From Ruminococcus sp. (lineage in GTDB: Bacteria > Bacillota > Clostridia > Oscillospirales > Ruminococcaceae): a stretch of DNA of 64,000 bases. The translations under genes and the position numbers were made by a program. Positions 43,181-52,358 of this stretch are shown one piece after another (position 1 is the first letter of the stretch; the number at the start of each line of letters is the position of its first letter). The stretch covers positions 18,409-82,408 of the forward strand of contig NZ_JAEFAJ010000009.1 in assembly GCF_016287535.1 (NCBI RefSeq). The letters run 5' to 3'. The notes beneath the pieces were generated by a model that worked only from the letters and a program-made list of their open reading frames with translations, did no database searches and was not told the origin of the DNA.

Positions 43181-44329
43181 TTATTTATCCTCCTTGTTAT
43201 CCCCGGAATTTTCATCCGGGCTGCCGGCTTCTTCAGTTTTGTCGTCACTGCTGTCATTTTCGTCGTCGCCATCATCGCCGAGTATGCTTAGTTCGGACAT
43301 ATCGAAGTCGTCATCATCATCGTTAAGTATATCAGGATCGCTGTCGCTTCCGTCGATCTTAGCGTCCTCCTTGGAAAGTCCCATGCGCTTCCTGCGGGAT
43401 TCCTCTATGAGCTGGTGGGATTCCTCGGTATTTACATATAGCTTCATGCTTTCGGGATCACGTTTCCTCCTTACGAGCAGAAGTATCTGAAGTATCACGG
43501 AAAGTATGAAGAGTACCGCCGAAAGAGCCTGTGATATACGGATATTTCCGAGCATAAGACTGTCTGTGCGGAGTCCTTCGACTATAAAGCGCTCAATGCC
43601 GTACCATGAGAGGTACATAAGGAATATCTGTCCGTCGTACTTCCTGCGCTTTGACCAGAAAGCAAGTATCGCAAAGCCCAGCAGACACCAGAGCGATTCG
43701 TAAAGGAAGCAGGGATGTACCGGCTTTTCCCAGAGCACCTTGACATCATTGAAGTACATATTGCCGCCTATCTGCATATCGTAGCTGATAGAACGCTGTA
43801 TGGTCCCGCCGGTCATGCCGAGGAAATTCTCCGTGTTTATGCCGAATGCCTCCTGATTGACGAAGTTGCCCCAGCGGCCTATGCCCTGACCGATAAGGAA
43901 GCCGAGGGATACGATATCCAGCATGGGCAGTGCTCTGACCTTGCGGATACGGGCGATAACATAACCAACGATGATAGCGCCGATAAGACCGCCGTAAATT
44001 GCGAGACCGCCGTTCCTTGTATTGATTATGGCTTTCCAGTCCCATTTGTATTCATCCCAGCGCATAAGTACATAATATGCGCGGGCACCGATTATTCCGC
44101 CTATGACTCCGCCGATTATAACGTCGATCGCTCTGTCGGAGTCAAGTCCGAAGCGTTTCATTTTCGGGAGCACATATATAAGTGCGAGTATCAGTCCGAA
44201 TGTAATGATAATTCCGTACCACTGGATATTAAAGCCGAAAATGGTGAAGGCGGTGGGATCAATATTGAAGGACCAGCCCAGCTTCGGGAATTGTATTACG
44301 TGTTCGTCTAAGAATGTTTCGGTTGTCAT
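43181..44329 (-). CDS. lgt: Prolipoprotein diacylglyceryl transferase
   Basis: This 382-residue membrane enzyme transfers diacylglycerol to the lipobox cysteine of prolipoproteins (EC 2.5.1.145). It is recognised by about seven membrane segments, [16 protein letters not shown] near 35, [11 protein letters not shown] near 80, [14 protein letters not shown] near 104 and the signature [17 protein letters not shown] near 146. The core ends near residue 300; a ~80-residue acidic tail ([16 protein letters not shown]...) is longer than usual. Substrates include the lipoprotein at 18248. It starts 3 nt after ymfH, whose end contains its AAGGAGG site. Confidence 0.96.
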   Translation of the reverse strand: MTTETFLDEHVIQFPKLGWSFNIDPTAFTIFGFNIQWYGIIITFGLILALIYVLPKMKRFGLDSDRAIDVIIGGVIGGIIGARAYYVLMRWDEYKWDWKAIINTRNGGLAIYGGLIGAIIVGYVIARIRKVRALPMLDIVSLGFLIGQGIGRWGNFVNQEAFGINTENFLGMTGGTIQRSISYDMQIGGNMYFNDVKVLWEKPVHPCFLYESLWCLLGFAILAFWSKRRKYDGQIFLMYLSWYGIERFIVEGLRTDSLMLGNIRISQALSAVLFILSVILQILLLVRRKRDPESMKLYVNTEESHQLIEESRRKRMGLSKEDAKIDGSDSDPDILNDDDDDFDMSELSILGDDGDDENDSSDDKTEEAGSPDENSGDNKEDK

Positions 44330-44332
44330 TGA

Positions 44333-45610
44333 TTATGCCTCCTTTTCTATTACAGACAGAACGCATCTGTCAGTATGCATTTCATTCCGCAGGAAATCAG
44401 TAACATCGCTGCTGGTAAGTTCATACAGTACGTCTATTGCGTCATAGGGGCCGACGTTATCCATATAGGCGTTTAGCATGAGATTTGATACAGCTTCCAC
44501 GTTGTTCAGCTCACGTATCATCATACCATAGGCTGATTTTTTGATACGCTGGAAGTCCTTTTCGCTTATCCCTTCGGATATGAGCCTTGCCGTTTCGGCG
44601 TTTATCGAGTCCATTACCCGTTCGGGATCATCTGATTCCCCGGAGAATATAAGTGAGAAATAGCCGTTTCCGTAGAATACCTCGCCGCAGAAGGTGGAGT
44701 TTATCACTCCTTCTTTGAGCAGGCGGTCATACATGGGCATGGCGGGATCGGTTATAAGTGAAAGTGCTATACAGGCGGCGGAGGTCCTCTTCAGTCTCTC
44801 TATGCCGTCACCGGGAGCGCATTTGTATCCTATGTGGAATATCGAAGCTCCGACAGGCATGGTCTCGCATATCCGGGGAGAAACGATCTCCGCCGGTTCT
44901 TCGGGAAATACTGTTTCAAGGCCGTTGTCCTCGCAGGGCTTCAGGCATTTGTCGCATATTTCAAGCACCTTGCCGGCATTTATGTTTCCTGCTATTGAAA
45001 GCACCATATTGTTCAGATTGTAGAAAGTATCATAGCATTTGTAGAGCAGAGGAGCGTCGATATTCTGTATGCTTCTGACAGTTCCGGTGATATCGGTCTT
45101 TACCGGGTGGCTGTGGTACATATTCTCCATCATGTTGAAGAATACACGCCATTCCGGGTTATCGTTGGTCATCAGTATCTCCTGGCTGATTATGCCCATT
45201 TCCTTTTCCACGTTTTCCTCGGTGAAAAAGGGCTTCTGGACAAAATCAAGGAGTATCTCCAGGTTTTCCTCATAATTCTTTGAGCAGCTGAACAGGTAGC
45301 AGGTCTTGTCGAATGATGTGAAAGCGTTGCACATGGCTCCTGTCTTTGCAAACAGCTCAAAAACGCCGCATTCCTCGTTCTCGAACAGCTTGTGTTCAAG
45401 AAAATGGGCGATACCCTCCGGAACGGTGGTATATCCGCTGTCCGCAGACGTTCTGAACATGGTGTTCACAGAACCGTACTTCGTTCCGAAAAGCGCGTCT
45501 ACTCCGCTGAAGCCGGGCATCTCACAGATGTATATTGTCAGCCCGCTGCTGTGCTTTACCTGTATGCAGCTGTCACCTGTGTGCCGGCTGGTGAGTATCT
45601 TCTTTTCCAT
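44333..45610 (-). CDS. M16-family metallopeptidase (YmfH-like)
   Basis: This 425-residue protein has an intact inverted zinc motif HxxEH in GIAHFLEHKLFE (about residue 72) with the downstream glutamate in EKEMGIISQEILM. It matches the Bacillus YmfH group, annotated by analogy as EF-P 5-aminopentanol modification-associated. Its start overlaps the stop of the YmfF-like gene by 1 nt; M16 enzymes of this kind commonly pair one subunit with the zinc site and one without. Followed closely by lgt and folD. Confidence 0.87.
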   Translation of the reverse strand: MEKKILTSRHTGDSCIQVKHSSGLTIYICEMPGFSGVDALFGTKYGSVNTMFRTSADSGYTTVPEGIAHFLEHKLFENEECGVFELFAKTGAMCNAFTSFDKTCYLFSCSKNYEENLEILLDFVQKPFFTEENVEKEMGIISQEILMTNDNPEWRVFFNMMENMYHSHPVKTDITGTVRSIQNIDAPLLYKCYDTFYNLNNMVLSIAGNINAGKVLEICDKCLKPCEDNGLETVFPEEPAEIVSPRICETMPVGASIFHIGYKCAPGDGIERLKRTSAACIALSLITDPAMPMYDRLLKEGVINSTFCGEVFYGNGYFSLIFSGESDDPERVMDSINAETARLISEGISEKDFQRIKKSAYGMMIRELNNVEAVSNLMLNAYMDNVGPYDAIDVLYELTSSDVTDFLRNEMHTDRCVLSVIEKEA

Positions 45611-46875
45611 CAGTCATGCACCTCCTTGTTCAGCATGATATATATGCTGTCAAGTTTCAGTGATCTTGCGGCTGCGATTATGCGCTCCCTTGTCACGGAG
45701 CGGAAACGCGCGAAATGTTCTTCCGGCGTTATGAAGTCGTTATCGCAGAAGCAGTCAAAGTACCATGATATATATGAGGACGGCGTATCTCCGCACTGCT
45801 GTACAGCGTTGTCCAGCGCCATTATCGCACCGTCTGTCTCCTCGTCGGTGATATTTCCGTTCTTTATTTCCTCAAGCTGGGCAAGTATCTCAGCCTTTGC
45901 CCTTTCGATATTGCAGCGGTCAACGCCTATATCCACGGACAGAGTGCCCTTTACGAATGAAGAATTGCTGCTGCAGTAGTAGCAGAGGCTCATTTTTTCA
46001 CGGACATTTGCAAAAAGCTTTGATATGGGCAGCTCGCCGTAGATGATGCTTGCCATTTTCAGCGCGTATTTGTCCTGTGTATCCGTTTTGAAGGACATTA
46101 CCATCTTGCACTGGTTCACGTCGAATTCCTCTGAGATTGTCTCAGGCTCTGGTTTCAGAGGGCTCGGACAGTAAAAATGAAGGTCTATCGGCGCTCTTTC
46201 AACACCTGCGAAGCATTCGCGGAACATATCCGCAAAGGAGTCGTCCTTTTCGGGGGATACGTAGTATATCTCTATCCTGGCGGTTTTCAGCAGCTCCTGA
46301 TAAGCACGGAAGGTGCTGCGCGGGTCGGCGGCAAGAGCAGTTTCCCTGTTGCCGTAGCTTGCGGTCGCGGCAGGTTCGCCCCTGAATGCCAGCTTTGAAG
46401 CCTGCATAAGCGCATATGAATGCTTGTCGTTGAGTTCGCAGTCGATACGGTCGAGGAGCTCTTTTTTTGATATGGCAAATGATTCGTCGCTGAATGCGCC
46501 GTCATCAGCGTCGGGAGAAAAAATGCAGTTCTTTATGATTCCACGCATCTCTCCGCTTATATCCTCGCCGTCTATGGCATACTTGTTGTCCAGCCAGCTT
46601 GCACGTACTCCCAGTATCTGTGAATCGCTTTTTTTCCTTGTTGTCGAACTGAGCATGGCTCCGTACAGCTCTGACAGCTTTTCGGAGAATGCAGCGTATG
46701 ACCTGTATCTGCTGTTCGAGTTCGTAAGCACGCTGACCGCCAGATTGTTCACTGCTGCAGTTTCCGGGCGCAGTTCCGTAAGGAAGAATACGGAAAGGGA
46801 ACGGCTCTTGAATTTTCCGTCTGTGACAGAAGTAAAGCCTACGCCGTTTCCTATGCAGGATCTCTGATATATCAT
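45610..46875 (-). CDS. M16-family inactive-subunit peptidase homologue (YmfF-like)
   Basis: This 421-residue protein has the M16 fold (LSVFFLTELRPETAAVNNLAV near 25, KELLDRIDCELNDKHSYAL near 135, FANVREKMSLCYYCSSNSSF near 295) but no HxxEH motif, as expected for the partner subunit of YmfH. I choose ATG 46875 because GGAG lies 10 nt before it and the Bacillus homologue aligns from there; ATG 46908 has no ribosome site. It heads the four-gene operon. A minus-strand TATAAT near 46986 may be its promoter. Confidence 0.82.
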   Translation of the reverse strand: MIYQRSCIGNGVGFTSVTDGKFKSRSLSVFFLTELRPETAAVNNLAVSVLTNSNSRYRSYAAFSEKLSELYGAMLSSTTRKKSDSQILGVRASWLDNKYAIDGEDISGEMRGIIKNCIFSPDADDGAFSDESFAISKKELLDRIDCELNDKHSYALMQASKLAFRGEPAATASYGNRETALAADPRSTFRAYQELLKTARIEIYYVSPEKDDSFADMFRECFAGVERAPIDLHFYCPSPLKPEPETISEEFDVNQCKMVMSFKTDTQDKYALKMASIIYGELPISKLFANVREKMSLCYYCSSNSSFVKGTLSVDIGVDRCNIERAKAEILAQLEEIKNGNITDEETDGAIMALDNAVQQCGDTPSSYISWYFDCFCDNDFITPEEHFARFRSVTRERIIAAARSLKLDSIYIMLNKEVHD

Positions 46876-47073
46876 AATATCCGTACTCCAATCGTTAAAG
46901 CTCTGCATTGCATGAGCGTTATTTCATAAAAGCTGCCTGATGACAGTGGATTTCCAATATCCGGCAGTCAACAGGTTTACACTCTATTATAACACAATCA
47001 AAAAGAAATTACCATAGTATTTTTAATTTTTTTTTATTTTTATTAACGTAAAGTTTATATTATATCGAAAAGC

Positions 47074-47103
47074 TTGATTTTTATACGTCAGAAGTGGTAT
47101 AAT
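47074..47103 (+). promoter_or_regulatory. Promoter of the RING-like membrane protein gene
   Basis: TTGATT (47074-47079), 18-nt spacer, TATAAT (47098-47103). Confidence 0.65.
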
Positions 47104-47146
47104 ATAATGAAGAGTTTTTGAGCAGTTTGAGAAAGGAGGCATGAAC

Positions 47147-48091
47147 ATGAGATACACAGGCGAAAAGTGTCCTGTATGCGATAAGGAATTCACAGCTGAC
47201 GATGATATAGTGGTTTGTCCGGAATGCGGTACTCCTCATCACAGGGAATGCTACATGATCGGCAACAGGTGCGCTAATGAAGAACTTCATGCCAAAGGGG
47301 AGAAGTGGGAGAAAAGAACAAGGAAACAGAGCTTCAGGACCTGTCCTTCATGCCATTTCCCGAACAAATACACAGATACATCCTGCAGCCGCTGCGGTGC
47401 GGAGCTTTCGGACTATACCGCGGACAGCGCAGACAACAGCACTGAGAACGGTCAGCAGATAAGAGATCCTTTTTCAGCACATGAAGCTGAAGAGCTGATG
47501 AATCCGATAAAATTCCTCGGACTGGATCCGGAGGAGGATATGGGCGGAGCTACAATGAAGGAGGTCACCGATTTTGTCGGTACCAGCGCTATATACTATA
47601 TCCCCAAGTTCAAGCAGATGAAGGAAAACGGTGTAAAGCCTACCTTTAACCTGTTCAGCTTTTTCTTTCCGTCGTTTTTCTTTGCGAACAGAAAAATGTG
47701 GGGCTGGGCTGTACTTGCCGCTGTTCTCGGAGTATTATTCAACCTTCCCGAAAACCTTCTCGTGGGTATCGGGAGCCTTCCTAAAGATATAGCGGCGTTT
47801 GTGAGCAACAACAAGCCAGCTGTGGAAAAGTTCCGGGATATAATGGTCGTTGTGGATCTTGGCTTGCGGGCTTTATCATGCTTCTTTGCGAACTGGCTGT
47901 ATTACCGCTTTTCTATGAATTCGCTGAGAAGATTCAAGAAGGATCACAGGACCGCGGCTGACATAAAGGCTGCCGGAGGCGTAAAGCCGATAAATATGGT
48001 TCTGGTAATGCTTATAAAATACGGCGTGATAGTCGTTCTTTATATGGGCTATGAGATGATAACTGCCATGCAGGATTTCAGTACGCTGTAA
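47147..48091 (+). CDS. Membrane protein with N-terminal RING-like zinc domain and zinc ribbon
   Basis: This 314-residue protein starts with CPVCDKEF...CPECGTPHHRECY (residues ~8-38), a prokaryotic RING-like cross-brace, then CPSCHFPNKYTDTSCSRCG (about 66-84), a zinc ribbon. After a linker come several membrane segments (FFFPSFFFANRKMWGWAVLAA near 175, MVLVMLIKYGVIVVLYMGY near 285). It fits the 'RING finger protein' group of clostridial membrane proteins, related to DUF2628-type proteins. Ubiquitin-ligase activity should not be assumed. ATG 47147 is chosen since AAAGGAGG is 8 nt away (47141 is too close). Confidence 0.8.
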   Translation: MRYTGEKCPVCDKEFTADDDIVVCPECGTPHHRECYMIGNRCANEELHAKGEKWEKRTRKQSFRTCPSCHFPNKYTDTSCSRCGAELSDYTADSADNSTENGQQIRDPFSAHEAEELMNPIKFLGLDPEEDMGGATMKEVTDFVGTSAIYYIPKFKQMKENGVKPTFNLFSFFFPSFFFANRKMWGWAVLAAVLGVLFNLPENLLVGIGSLPKDIAAFVSNNKPAVEKFRDIMVVVDLGLRALSCFFANWLYYRFSMNSLRRFKKDHRTAADIKAAGGVKPINMVLVMLIKYGVIVVLYMGYEMITAMQDFSTL

Positions 48092-48133
48092 CGCGCTGAT
48101 ATGTTTTTGGCACGGAAAAATGATGTAATGTAT

Positions 48134-48180
48134 AAAAAAGCTCCTCTGCAGGCTTTGCGCTTTTGCAGCAGGAGCTTTAA
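48134..48180 (+). terminator. Terminator of the RING-like gene
   Basis: AAAGCTCCT with TGCA pairs with TGCA and AGGAGCTTT; A-rich before, TTTAAT after. Confidence 0.7.
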
Positions 48181-48186
48181 TAATGC

Positions 48187-48224
48187 AATAAAAAGGTCAT
48201 GTATGCATTGCATACATGACCTTT
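48187..48224 (-). terminator. Terminator of the pilin gene
   Basis: AAAGGTCATGTATGCA and its complement form a 16-bp near-continuous palindrome (1-nt centre), followed on the minus strand by TTTTTATT. Confidence 0.88.
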
Positions 48225-48234
48225 ATGACGTTAA

Positions 48235-48798
48235 TCATACGTACCTGCTGTCCCTGTCAGGGTACATTCTGTACTTAGGTTCGTTGGATTTTCCGTCACC
48301 GACCCAGATCTCAATCTGCGAAGGATCATCTTCATGATAGCAGATGAACCAGCGGTTGAGTAATTTGCCTTCCTCAGACTTTGTGTACTTTACCGGCGTT
48401 TTGGTCTTGCCGACCACGGTATTGAGTTCCTCCTGAAATGGTTCGGTCTTAGTAGCCGCACCGTTCCAGAGTGAAGCATCACCGCCGCCGTTTTTTACGC
48501 CATCCTTGGCACAGGCAACAGAGAGAGTGTACTTTTCTTCCGCACCGCCATATTTTACGGTAACGGGAATGTCCTTCTCGCTCTGCATCGATAATGACTC
48601 TTCTGCCTCGTCATTATCGGCGATGGTTGCCATTACAGAGTCATAGATTGTTTTTGCGCTTGAGATGTCGGAAGATCTTCTTGACTTCTTGATATAGCCC
48701 ATCATTGCAGGCACCAAAATAGCCGCAAGAACCCCGATAATAGCTATAACAACTATCAACTCAATAAGTGTAAAACCATTCTTTTTAGAATTTGCCAT
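48235..48798 (-). CDS. Type IV pilin-like protein
   Basis: This 187-residue protein has a class III (prepilin) signal: short basic leader MANSKKNG, cleavage before Phe in GFTLIELIVVIAIIGVLAAI with Glu5 of the mature form. The membrane helix (residues ~9-32) is followed by a polar globular domain with one Cys pair (VACAKD; FICYHE). It is a lone pilin: no peptidase, ATPase or other pilus gene is nearby. In Ruminococcus albus a Pil-type protein (CbpC) takes part in binding cellulose, so adhesion is a fair hypothesis. Own promoter and terminator. Confidence 0.88.
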   Translation of the reverse strand: MANSKKNGFTLIELIVVIAIIGVLAAILVPAMMGYIKKSRRSSDISSAKTIYDSVMATIADNDEAEESLSMQSEKDIPVTVKYGGAEEKYTLSVACAKDGVKNGGGDASLWNGAATKTEPFQEELNTVVGKTKTPVKYTKSEEGKLLNRWFICYHEDDPSQIEIWVGDGKSNEPKYRMYPDRDSRYV

Positions 48799-48854
48799 TA
48801 TTAATCCCCCCAGATCATAGTATGCAAATTGAAAAAATAATAATTTCCGATATT

Positions 48855-48883
48855 ATTATAATTCCTTTTGATGTGTTTGTCAA
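48855..48883 (-). promoter_or_regulatory. Promoter of the pilin gene
   Basis: TTGACA (48878-48883), 17-nt spacer, TATAAT (48855-48860) on the minus strand. Confidence 0.88.
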
Positions 48884-48949
48884 GAGGTATTTACAAAAAA
48901 TTCATAAAAAATGGCAATTGTAGCTATTCTGTAATATTTAAATTTGTTA

Positions 48950-50167
48950 TTATTTAACAATAACTTTTTTAAATGCTTTCTTACCTTTGCGGACTATTAT
49001 ATCACCCTCAAGGCGGATCATTTCCTTGGGATCGGACTTCTTTTCGTCGTTTACAGTGATGCCGCCCTGCTGTACGAGACGTCTTGCCTCGGATACTGAC
49101 GGAGCAAGCTCTGCCTTGACGAGAAGATTGAGAAGTCCTATGGAACCGTCGGTAAGGTCGGCTGGATCTATTTCTGCCACAGGCATATTCTCATCTGAAC
49201 CGCTTCCGCCGAAGAGTGCCTTTGCGGCAGCCTTTGCCTTTTCAGCTTCCTCTTCACCGTGAACGAGCTTTGTGAGCTCATAAGCGAGAAGCTCCTTTGC
49301 CGCGTTGAACTGAGCTCCTTCCATAGTCTTTTCCATTTCCTCTATCTGCTCTACAGGTACGAAGGTGAGCATTTTCAGGCACTTGATAACGTCGGCGTCG
49401 TCAACATTTCTCCAGTACTGGAAGAACTCGTAAGGAGTGGTCTTTTCGGGATCGAGCCATACTGCGCCCTTTTCGGTCTTGCCCATCTTCTTGCCCTCGG
49501 AGTTGAGGAGAAGTGTGATGGTCATAGCGTAAGCGTCCTTGCCAAGCTTTCTTCTTATGAGTTCCGTACCGCCAAGCATATTGCTCCACTGGTCGTCGCC
49601 GCCGAACTGCATATTGCAGCCGTATTTCTGGAATAGCTGGTAGAAGTCGTAGCTCTGCATTATCATGTAGTTGAATTCAAGGAAGGAAAGACCGCGCTCA
49701 AGTCTCTGCTTGTAGCACTCTGCTGTGAGCATACGGTTTACGCTGAAATGTGCGCCGACTTCACGGAGAACTTCTATGTAGTTGAGGTTCATGAGCCAGT
49801 CCGCATTGTTGACAACGATAGCCTTGTCCTCGGAGAAGTCGATAAAGCGGCTCATCTGCTTCTTGAAGCAGTCAACATTGTGCTGTATGGTCTCAGGGGT
49901 CATCATCTTGCGCATATCGGTCTTGCCGGAGGGGTCGCCTATCATGGCTGTGCCGCCGCCGATAAGAACTATAGGCTTGTTGCCTGCCATCTGGAGTCTC
50001 TTCATAAGGCAGAGCGCCATGAAGTGACCTACATGGAGGGAGTCCGCTGTGGGGTCGAAACCGATGTAAAAGGTAGCCTTGCCTGCGTTGACAAGCTCCT
50101 CTATTTCATTTTCGTCTGTGAGCTGCGCGAGGAGACCTCTGCGCTTGAGTTCTTCAAAAGTAGTCAT
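48950..50167 (-). CDS. tyrS: Tyrosyl-tRNA synthetase
   Basis: This 405-residue class I enzyme charges tRNA-Tyr. The HIGH-like motif is [13 protein letters not shown] (about 43), with [17 protein letters not shown] following; the KMSKS-like loop is [14 protein letters not shown] (about 225); an S4 RNA-binding domain ends the protein ([17 protein letters not shown]). It is the last gene after a tyrosine T-box, 14 nt behind a GIY-YIG gene whose stop codon overlaps the AAAGGAG site used by tyrS. No own promoter is visible, so it appears to depend on the T-box transcript ~1.8 kb upstream. Confidence 0.97.
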   Translation of the reverse strand: MTTFEELKRRGLLAQLTDENEIEELVNAGKATFYIGFDPTADSLHVGHFMALCLMKRLQMAGNKPIVLIGGGTAMIGDPSGKTDMRKMMTPETIQHNVDCFKKQMSRFIDFSEDKAIVVNNADWLMNLNYIEVLREVGAHFSVNRMLTAECYKQRLERGLSFLEFNYMIMQSYDFYQLFQKYGCNMQFGGDDQWSNMLGGTELIRRKLGKDAYAMTITLLLNSEGKKMGKTEKGAVWLDPEKTTPYEFFQYWRNVDDADVIKCLKMLTFVPVEQIEEMEKTMEGAQFNAAKELLAYELTKLVHGEEEAEKAKAAAKALFGGSGSDENMPVAEIDPADLTDGSIGLLNLLVKAELAPSVSEARRLVQQGGITVNDEKKSDPKEMIRLEGDIIVRKGKKAFKKVIVK

Positions 50168-50181
50168 GATTTATTTCTCCT

Positions 50182-51471
50182 TTATAATAATTTGTGTAAG
50201 TTTTTCTTTGTAGCCTCAAGTTGTGTTTTAGATTCTTCACATAATTCGTGACCTTGTAACGAGGCTACAGCGTTTTCCATGGACCTTCCGCCTCCATGGC
50301 AACGATTGCATAAGTATTTTTGTGAAAACGCATTTTTTATTAATTTGAATTCTTTTGATGCTAAGTATTCATCCGCATTTCGCACATTACAAGAGATACC
50401 TAAGAAATTTCTTTTTTTAGGTGTACCGTTTTCATTCAAAACCATTTCCCCAAACTCGGGATGAGGTTCAACAAGTATCCTTGTTGTATCATAAGCGCGA
50501 AAAGAATCAATACTTAGAATAGAGTATTCTGGACTGCCCCATATTAGTTTATCTAAAGGCTTTATGCTTTGCCAATGTGCTTGTATTCTGCCTTTTATAC
50601 CTTGTTTGCATCGAGATATTCCAATATAGAGCTGTTTATACTCATCGAGTATCATTACATATACGCCTGAAATATTTGCATATTTCTTTAAATCATCAAC
50701 AACTTCAAATGTTGGATAGTTAATTAGAAAATTATTTATTTCAGTGTTAAAATCTTTAGAATTTAAGGAATTAAAATATTTTATATTGTTATCAAAGTTT
50801 TTAAGGGCGCGTTCTTGCATTATTTTACATTCTGTATTTGTATAATAAGGTGCTTTCTTTAAAAAATATTCTTTTAACCAATCATCAGGGATATCGAATG
50901 AACTATTTTGTTTAGGGTTTAATTTATACCATTTTTTTAATATATGAGGCATTCTTATCCAAAGTAAATTGTTTTTGTCATAATATTTGATTTTCTCTTT
51001 ATCAAGTTTGAACTGCATGAATTTTTCCTTGATTAGGTCATCACAATTATCGTCGATATTGTCCCTTTTTAATACTTCTTCATATTTTTTTCCGAACAAT
51101 TGCTTCTCAGGATCTTGTGATTCAATGTAAAACATTCTGTTGCTCTCGAATTCTTGGTTAATTCTTTTGATAGTCTCTGTTCTGATGAAACTTTTTAATA
51201 AAGCTTCCTTTTGAGTAGAATCATTTAATTCTTTAATTAGATTTATGTATGAAAGCTTTTCTTTTTTGTATTCATTGAGTTTTATGTTTTTTATTGTATT
51301 CCAATATTTTTCGTTTGCTTCGTCAACACTTAATCCTTTAAAATAAGATTTATTTGAAAAAAATGAATTCTTTCGTGTCACATCATTTATTTCTGCATAA
51401 TTTTCACGAGTAAGCTTAGCATTTTCGGGATTCATGATTCGACAACCAAAGTGTAATTTATATTTTGACAA
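50182..51471 (-). CDS. AT-rich protein with GIY-YIG nuclease-like domain
   Basis: This 429-residue protein has a ~270-residue Lys/Asn/Glu-rich helical N-terminal part without recognisable domain, then a GIY-YIG-like domain (about 275-345): SGVYVMI (GIY), LYIGISRCKQGIKGRIQAHW (YIG with the conserved Arg). A short Cys/His cluster (CNRCHGGG) follows. Base composition is clearly more AT-rich than in its neighbours, suggesting recent transfer. It lies inside the tyrosine T-box unit, 73 nt after a membrane protein gene and 14 nt before tyrS. TTG 51471 is supported by AAGGGAG 8 nt upstream. Role unknown; nuclease activity is inference. Confidence 0.75.
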   Translation of the reverse strand: MSKYKLHFGCRIMNPENAKLTRENYAEINDVTRKNSFFSNKSYFKGLSVDEANEKYWNTIKNIKLNEYKKEKLSYINLIKELNDSTQKEALLKSFIRTETIKRINQEFESNRMFYIESQDPEKQLFGKKYEEVLKRDNIDDNCDDLIKEKFMQFKLDKEKIKYYDKNNLLWIRMPHILKKWYKLNPKQNSSFDIPDDWLKEYFLKKAPYYTNTECKIMQERALKNFDNNIKYFNSLNSKDFNTEINNFLINYPTFEVVDDLKKYANISGVYVMILDEYKQLYIGISRCKQGIKGRIQAHWQSIKPLDKLIWGSPEYSILSIDSFRAYDTTRILVEPHPEFGEMVLNENGTPKKRNFLGISCNVRNADEYLASKEFKLIKNAFSQKYLCNRCHGGGRSMENAVASLQGHELCEESKTQLEATKKNLHKLL

Positions 51472-51544
51472 TCAAATCACTCCCTTATAAGCAATGAAAA
51501 CGTCGGGCGTTTTCATGTATATCACGACCTTTCGGTAATACTGT

Positions 51545-52006
51545 TCAGTCCGCGTGCTTCATTATGGCTTTCAGCAGACCGAGGAAAGCGGAGTGTATAA
51601 AGGTGCGGACGGCAATGAGAGCGTGTCCGCCCATAAAAAAGTATTTAACGTAACCGTAGAAGGTTTCGCCCGGAGCTCCGGCGCTTTTTTCAGAAAGGGC
51701 TGACAGATAGGGCTCAACGGTGCTGTTCCCGAAGGTGACGAACTGCACGAAAAGCGATAGCAGAAGCGCTGTCGTAAAGCAGAGATTGAGCCATGCGCTG
51801 TCAAGACCGGCAAGTCCGGAGACAGGGTGTATATATCTTGTGAACAGGGCTATACCTACTACGGACAGGACTGTACAGACGGTCATGCGTATAAAAGGGG
51901 AGCTGCTGCCTGACTTGGCAGGGCTGATAAAGCCGATGTACAGCATGAGCAGTGAGAACAGAAAGACCGCAAGTCCGAGACTGAGGTAACCTATAGTTCT
52001 TTTCAT
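51545..52006 (-). CDS. Small membrane protein under tyrosine T-box control
   Basis: This 153-residue protein has four predicted membrane segments (YLSLGLAVFLFSLLMLYIGF near 6; MTVCTVLSVVGIALF near 40; LNLCFTTALLLSLFVQF near 72; the last near 120-145). I recognise no family. It begins 16 nt after the terminator of a tyrosine T-box and has an AAAGGA ribosome site; ATG 52006 is the only start outside the leader RNA. Its place as the first gene of a Tyr-regulated unit suggests a link to tyrosine supply or use, but nothing in the sequence shows it. Confidence 0.78.
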   Translation of the reverse strand: MKRTIGYLSLGLAVFLFSLLMLYIGFISPAKSGSSSPFIRMTVCTVLSVVGIALFTRYIHPVSGLAGLDSAWLNLCFTTALLLSLFVQFVTFGNSTVEPYLSALSEKSAGAPGETFYGYVKYFFMGGHALIAVRTFIHSAFLGLLKAIMKHAD

Positions 52007-52021
52007 TGTCCGTCGTCCTTT

Positions 52022-52066
52022 CCAAAATAATAAAAGCCCCCGAACAGCGGAAAACTGTCCGGGGGC
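52022..52066 (-). terminator. Regulated terminator of the tyrosine T-box
   Basis: 12-bp stem GCCCCCGGACAG / CTGTTCGGGGGC (one G-U) followed by TTTTATTATTTT on the minus strand. Confidence 0.9.
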
Positions 52067-52266
52067 GAAGTTACTCGCGGTACCACCCCGATTTGCCGGG
52101 CTGAGCCGACCTTTTGAAGCTGTAACGGGCGCACCCGACCGCACCTACTTCCTTTCAATGCGGCAACTCCCGAATGTAGGTCACTGTACGCCGTCATTCC
52201 CTCACACCTTACGGGAACTCTCTGTATCGGGCACTGCACAGGTTTTATTCGTTCACAGTATTTGTA
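52022..52266 (-). promoter_or_regulatory. T-box riboswitch, tyrosine specific
   Basis: On the minus strand: the Stem I elements ATACAGAGAGTTCCCG and GGTGTGAGGGAA, then GACC-TAC-ATTCGGGAG, where TAC (Tyr) is the specifier codon (52176-52178). The T-box core GGGGTGGTACCGCG is at 52076-52089, near consensus. A GCCCCCGGACAG...CTGTTCGGGGGC terminator with a T-rich tail (52022-52066) follows. Genes downstream: membrane protein (51545), GIY-YIG (50182) and tyrS. Confidence 0.95.
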
Positions 52267-52272
52267 CACTTA

Positions 52273-52301
52273 ATAATAGCATATCTTTTTTTTCTTGTCA
52301 A
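52273..52301 (-). promoter_or_regulatory. Promoter of the tyrosine T-box unit
   Basis: TTGACA (52296-52301), 17-nt spacer, TATTAT (52273-52278) on the minus strand. Confidence 0.85.
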
Positions 52302-52305
52302 GAGT

Positions 52306-52358
52306 TTCGTTAATGCGTAATTCGTAATTATTGTAGGGGCGCTTTACGAGCGCCCGTG
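52306..52358. repeat. Dispersed repeat modules
   Basis: TTAATGCGTAATTCGTAATTA followed by AGGGGCGCTTTACGAGCGCCC (52335-52355). The same two modules, in the opposite order, occur at 41946-41987. The remaining sequence to 52585 has no supported gene. Confidence 0.65.

Noticed and set aside
47147..48091. Ubiquitin-ligase system based on the RING-like domain
   Set aside because: No E1, E2 or ubiquitin-like gene is near, and clostridial membrane proteins with such zinc domains are common without them.
50182..51471. A CRISPR or restriction system around the GIY-YIG gene
   Set aside because: No repeats arrays, methyltransferase or other defence gene is found in the neighbourhood.
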